Source: Cyclospora cayetanensis
Lineage: Eukaryota > Apicomplexa > Conoidasida > Eucoccidiorida > Eimeriidae
Direction: 5' to 3'
NCBI RefSeq assembly: GCF_002999335.1
Contig: NW_020312044.1
Coordinates: 62,001-126,000 of the forward strand
DNA: 64,000 bases
The translations under genes and the position numbers were made by a program. The notes beneath the pieces were generated by a model. The model had not been told where the DNA came from, did not search any database, and saw only the letters and a program-made list of their open reading frames with translations. This document shows positions 59,943-64,000 of the stretch, piece by piece (within the stretch, counting starts at the first letter, position 1; every line of letters begins with the position of its first letter).

Positions 59943-62900
59943 TCACCGCGATTGCACCCATAGGCGAATGCGGCTGTTCCGTAAAAAAGGGTTCTTTGGA
60001 TCATTTGGACACAGGCCCCTGGCGAATTCAACACAAGCATCCCTGACGGTCTCGGGTGGTTGTTGCTGCTGTTCAATGAGGCGCCGAAGGGCCCTACGTT
60101 GTTGTTTTAGTTTTGGGTTGGCTCTGCTGCCTCCACGTGCAACGATCTGATCTTCTAGCTGTTCGTATTGCTTTTGCAACACCATTAGTTGCTGTAAGAA
60201 TTTCTGTTGCGACTGCTGAAGGGGGCCGAGTAGGGACAGCAGCACTGGTAGGAGCATCAGCCCATGTGTAACTCCAATGATAATCACCAGTGTGGTCATT
60301 TTAAAAAACACGTCAAGAACAGGACTGTCAATAAATGCCAAAGGCACTACAGCAAGTTGGGTGGAGATCGCACCGTGGAGCAACGGACTACCGACAAGCA
60401 AAACCGCCTCAAAGGCCCGCATGCCCCTCTTCTGGCCCATGCAGTGACAGAAGGCGTGGGTTGTATGTGTTGCATAGTCCACGGAAAACCCTGAACAGAA
60501 CGAAGAGACTCTATAGTCTTTACATGAGCACTTCCGAGGAATGCTGAAAATAGGGCTGTTTGTTGAACGAGCGCCGTACGCCTAACGGTGGCGACTAAAT
60601 ATGAGTGCGCGTACCTATGGAAATGGTGAGATTCACCATCGTCAGTAAGTTGAGGGGAAGGCCCCATAGAGCCATAAAGCCCAAAATCACAACGTCGATG
60701 AGTAACAACACTGCAACAACAAGAAGCGCTCCCCAGAGTGAGGGCAACAAGAACAACGACACCTGACAAGCAAACCAACAAGAATAACAGCCTCGCGCTT
60801 TTGGAACGAAATTGTATAGCTGAAGTTCCGATGTTGACATTCCAAAGGACTGCGCATATGACCTCATCTTGCTAAAAAAAATTTCCAGCCAGTCAGCAAA
60901 ATGCCTGCCTCGTGGGGGAGTTTTCTTGCAGCTTACCACAATAACAGCGCATCCTGCACTGGCCATGCTGCTAATTGTCTGCGGCAAGATCGCATCGTCG
61001 CTTTCAAAGTACACAAAGTTCCTGTTATACGCTGCCCCATTCAATAGAGGAAATTGTGCCAAGTCGTCTCTGCCAGCAAAGATAAACACCGGGAAATACT
61101 GTGACTTCTCGTTGGAGCGCATGGCCAACAAGCACGCACACATGTTCAGTGCCAATAGCAGCACCAGCAGGCATTGAAAATAGCACGATAAGAGCCTTTT
61201 TCGTGCGCTAACTAACAAGATGCGGAGGCTTCAGCCTCTTTTTATAAGCAGTGATCCGCTAGCTGTGCGTGGGGACTCTATGTTCCCCACCGGAGTGTGT
61301 GCATGAAGTTGCTGTTTTCTTGCGTGCTAGGAAAGTACTTGGGCACCAGCAAAAGCGCCCAGGCACGTAGCCTGAAGCCACTGCTCCACGAAAAGTAGCT
61401 GGCAAAACTGGAGCCAAAGGGAGTCTGAAGCCACGCATACAGCCTGACGAACATCGGAGGGGGCAGGGGGACCAGTGCAACTTGGGTGTCAGGTTGTCAA
61501 GGCCTTGGAAAAAAGTAGTCTACATGCACAGCAGCTTTTTAGGCATGGTTAAAGGCGTACAATTTCAAGTTGCGCGTGTGTGAGTGAAGGCTTTATTGGG
61601 GATACTTAACACTAGACAAGCTATGCCTTGGATAGGCTTAAAACAGCATTGTTCATTAGACTCCAACAAGCAGGTAGCATGCCACAAAACACGGAGCATC
61701 ACATTTTCCCATGAACCCCAGCAGCTGATCATCGAGTGCGGCAATTCCAAGTGGCTCATCCCCGACAAAACGATAATATTAATAATGTGTTCATCGCACA
61801 TTTGCATGCATGTCATGGTACTCTGTTCCGGGACGTTTCGGGCGAGCGGCGACTGCAGAAACATGGACAGGCCGTCGTGAACCTCCATCGTGTATTTCTG
61901 TGATTTCAAGCGTTCATGAAGCTTTCCATATTCAACCTGCAAATTGATCATGCAAGAGCCAAGAGGCGCGCAGCCACACTAACGTGAAGTAGGATAAACA
62001 GTACTAAAAAGACCCTCGCGGCGTTGCCAAGTCGCTGAATTGCCCAAATTGCCTGACCTCAGAACCCGATGTGTCAAAATATTGACAAATTTTAAAGTCT
62101 CACACGAAAAGCGGCCCCGCAAATGGTTTCCGGATGGCTAAAGTACACCATGACTGGATCTCCGTGCACTCCAAAGTACTCTTCTTGCATATCGAAGAAT
62201 CTCTGCAAATAAGCATCCCGGAACGTGAGAAGGTGGAGCACTATCAGACGCGCTTACCCAGGCTGATGAGTATTTTTGCAAAATCAGAGCATCAAAAGGG
62301 CCTTCCAAGGGAGAAGAAGTCCAGTGAAATGCGCCTACCCGCTCCTACCAGATCTCGCTTCGACTCACGGAGATGCAGGGTGTACTTCGTCAGCGTCATG
62401 CAGGCTTACTTTGAGCATCGTTCCCTCTTTGGTAAGGCTTCGAGGATCAAGTCCAGTCTGTATTTGTGCGCATCCAATCAGCGCTGTAATGAGCACTCCT
62501 GCGAAGAGGAGGAGCAGCATCAACTTGAAAAAGGGGTTCATGAGGAGTCGTGCGCCAAATCGAACAAGTATTTTTCGGAGGCCTTTGCCAACATTCCCCT
62601 GAGGCTCGACAAGGCCATCCCTCCCAAGGCGTTGCAGTAGCTGAAGACGCGCTATCCGTTCTCCGGACCAGCTCCTTCCTGTCGTGCTGAAGGCGGCTTC
62701 CGCTGCCTCAGCTGCTGCTGCGACTACAGCAGCCCCAGAGCCGTAGCAAAGGTTCACCACCATTCGGTCTTTCCAGTCGCTACCTTGTTGATTACTTCGC
62801 TGCGAAAGCTGAGGCTTTGGCAATGTGGAGCTTGGAGCCTGCGCAGCAGCCGTGGAGGAGGTCTTCCTGTAGAAATGCACGGTGGTGCCCCGTGGCCTTG

Positions 62901-63991
62901 CCAGTCGTACAGACACCGCATTTATTTTTGACTCCTTGCCATCTAAAAGCAACAACGGCAGCGGAGTGGGCACTATGCCGCTTTCTTTTGCAACTTGCTG
63001 GGATGCGATCTGCTGCACCGAGCCTATGCCCTCCCCGGAGGGTTCTTCAGGCTGTATCTGCTGCTTTCGGCCCTTGAGCGCAGGCCTTAGGACCTTCGCC
63101 CGTTTTTGCTTTTGACGTTGCTGTACCTTTTTGATAGAGCTGCGGCTGCTAGTACTGGTGCCATACTGGCTATTGAGTTTTTTGCCGCTTTTCTGGCTAG
63201 CAGAGGCCCTCGCCGACCAAAACGTTTCCATAGACTTCTTCTTTTGATTGACCTTCCGCGCGGGCTGTCTTCTTGTTCTCGCAGGCACCCGTTCTGAAAC
63301 CTCCGAGTCGCTGGATCTGCACCCTTTTTTGCGTCGTCCTTTGGAAGCAGAAGCCCGTGTACCTCCTGCGGCTTTCTTGCGCGTTCTCGGAGCCTTTTTC
63401 GGCTGCTTCTTTTTCGAGGGTTGCTGCTTCCGCAAGCGGCGTGTCTCTGCTTCGATAAGACGCTGCTGCTGCTGCTGGTGTAGTGCTGCCTCTACCTGCA
63501 TCGTAATGCATTGGAAGATATCGCTGGCGCAAGCTGACAAAGCTGACGCGTCCGCGCCGGGCAGCCTCGTCTTATCGAGGTACTGCAGCGTTGGTAACGC
63601 TTTCAAGGTTCCCAGTGGCATTTTGAGTTGCTGCTTCACTGGCTGGTTCAGCTGGGTATTCCCGGGGTTCGAAGCGTCTCCTGCTTTAGGCCTCGCAGAA
63701 TCTGCCATCACCTCCATGGGGTAACATTTGTAGACGCCCATTACCTTGCCTGCTGCTTCTGCCTTTGCGTCCAACGCGAGGAAGCCCAGAAAAAACGTGA
63801 GACACATGACATACCCGAGGAACAGCCCACATAAACAGATGAGGCAAAAACTCTGAATTGCGAGGTATGGACTGAATGCCCCGATTCCAAAGGTCGTGAT
63901 ATTTGTAAGGGTCGTTATTGTGATCCCCACGCCGCTATCCCGCAGCGTGAGCTGCAATCTATCTGCTGCGGACCGCTTGTGCACCGTGAGA
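59943..63991 (-). CDS. Patched-type sterol-sensing-domain (RND) protein, 3' part, truncated by window edge
   Basis: C-terminal two thirds of a Patched/Dispatched-family permease. An acceptor (TTCTTACAG) ends at 63,992, so upstream exons lie outside. Exon 63991-62369 holds the end of the first sterol-sensing cluster (DSGVGITITTLTNITTFGIG, FCLICLCGLFLGYVMC), then a very basic linker, then a membrane segment and the GLDPRSLTKEGT turn. Further exons are approximate: about 62240-62110 (YLQRFFDMQEEYFGVHGDPV), 61936 to about 61830 (YTMEVHDGLSMFL), about 61455-61300 (LYAWLQTPFGSSFASYFSW). The exon ending at 60937, 60762-60615 and 60490-59943 join in phase to give PSLWGALLVV, MALWGLPLNLL, ISIGFSVDYATHTTHAF and HGAISTQL, the hallmark second cluster, ending at a Gln-rich cytosolic tail. 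It probably moves sterols or other lipids across membranes. Confidence 0.85.
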
Positions 63992-64000
63992 CTGTAAGAA

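Noticed and set aside
62134..62640. 168-codon plus-strand frame near the right end
   Set aside because: It lies antisense to exons of the Patched-type gene, whose family motifs on the minus strand are unambiguous.
1..64000. CRISPR arrays, bacterial operons, rRNA operons
   Set aside because: No regularly spaced direct repeats with unique spacers, no ribosomal RNA landmarks and no bacterial gene layout; the splice-site structure is eukaryotic.

Overview
The window looks like nuclear DNA of a coccidian apicomplexan, most likely an Eimeria species. The evidence is intron-rich eukaryotic genes with GT-AG (and one possible GC-AG) junctions, abundant CAG trinucleotide runs that code for Gln, Ser or Ala homopolymers, and a degenerate CCTAAA-type heptamer near 38.55 kb. 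The species cannot be settled by eye. All gene models below were built by matching splice sites, reading phase and family motifs; none is backed by transcript data.

Layout. From 1 to about 13.4 kb the DNA is gene-poor, with decayed Ty3/gypsy retrotransposon pieces and a duplicated CA-rich block. From 13.5 to 42 kb all recognised genes lie on the plus strand and most are full of CAG-type repeats: a 23-exon oxysterol-binding protein (PH, FFAT, ORD), a single-exon alpha/beta hydrolase, a clearly broken Ty3/gypsy pol (26.2-28.0 kb), two low-complexity proteins (30.9-36.8 kb) and a six-exon protein of unknown function (38.9-41.95 kb). From 43.9 to 64 kb all recognised genes lie on the minus strand and carry few repeats: a seven-exon ESCRT-III protein of the VPS2/CHMP2 type, a six-exon TMEM43-like membrane protein, a single-exon membrane protein of unknown function, and the 3' part of a Patched-type sterol-sensing-domain protein that runs off the right edge. 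The two blocks face each other across 41.95-43.97 kb. Another decayed integrase-like piece lies at 46.1-47.0 kb.

How the genes work together. There is no operon logic. There is a loose membrane and lipid theme: a sterol/phosphoinositide transfer protein with an ER-tethering motif, a Patched/RND lipid permease, a TMEM43-like endomembrane protein and an ESCRT-III subunit. I take this as a property of the list, not as evidence of a cluster. The items most worth checking are the FFAT motif and the altered EQVSHHPP signature in the oxysterol-binding protein, the spliced ESCRT-III and TMEM43-like genes whose exons are too short or lack a start codon and so are missed by plain ORF calling, a long near-perfect hairpin at 25.6 kb, and the sharp compositional switch between the two blocks.
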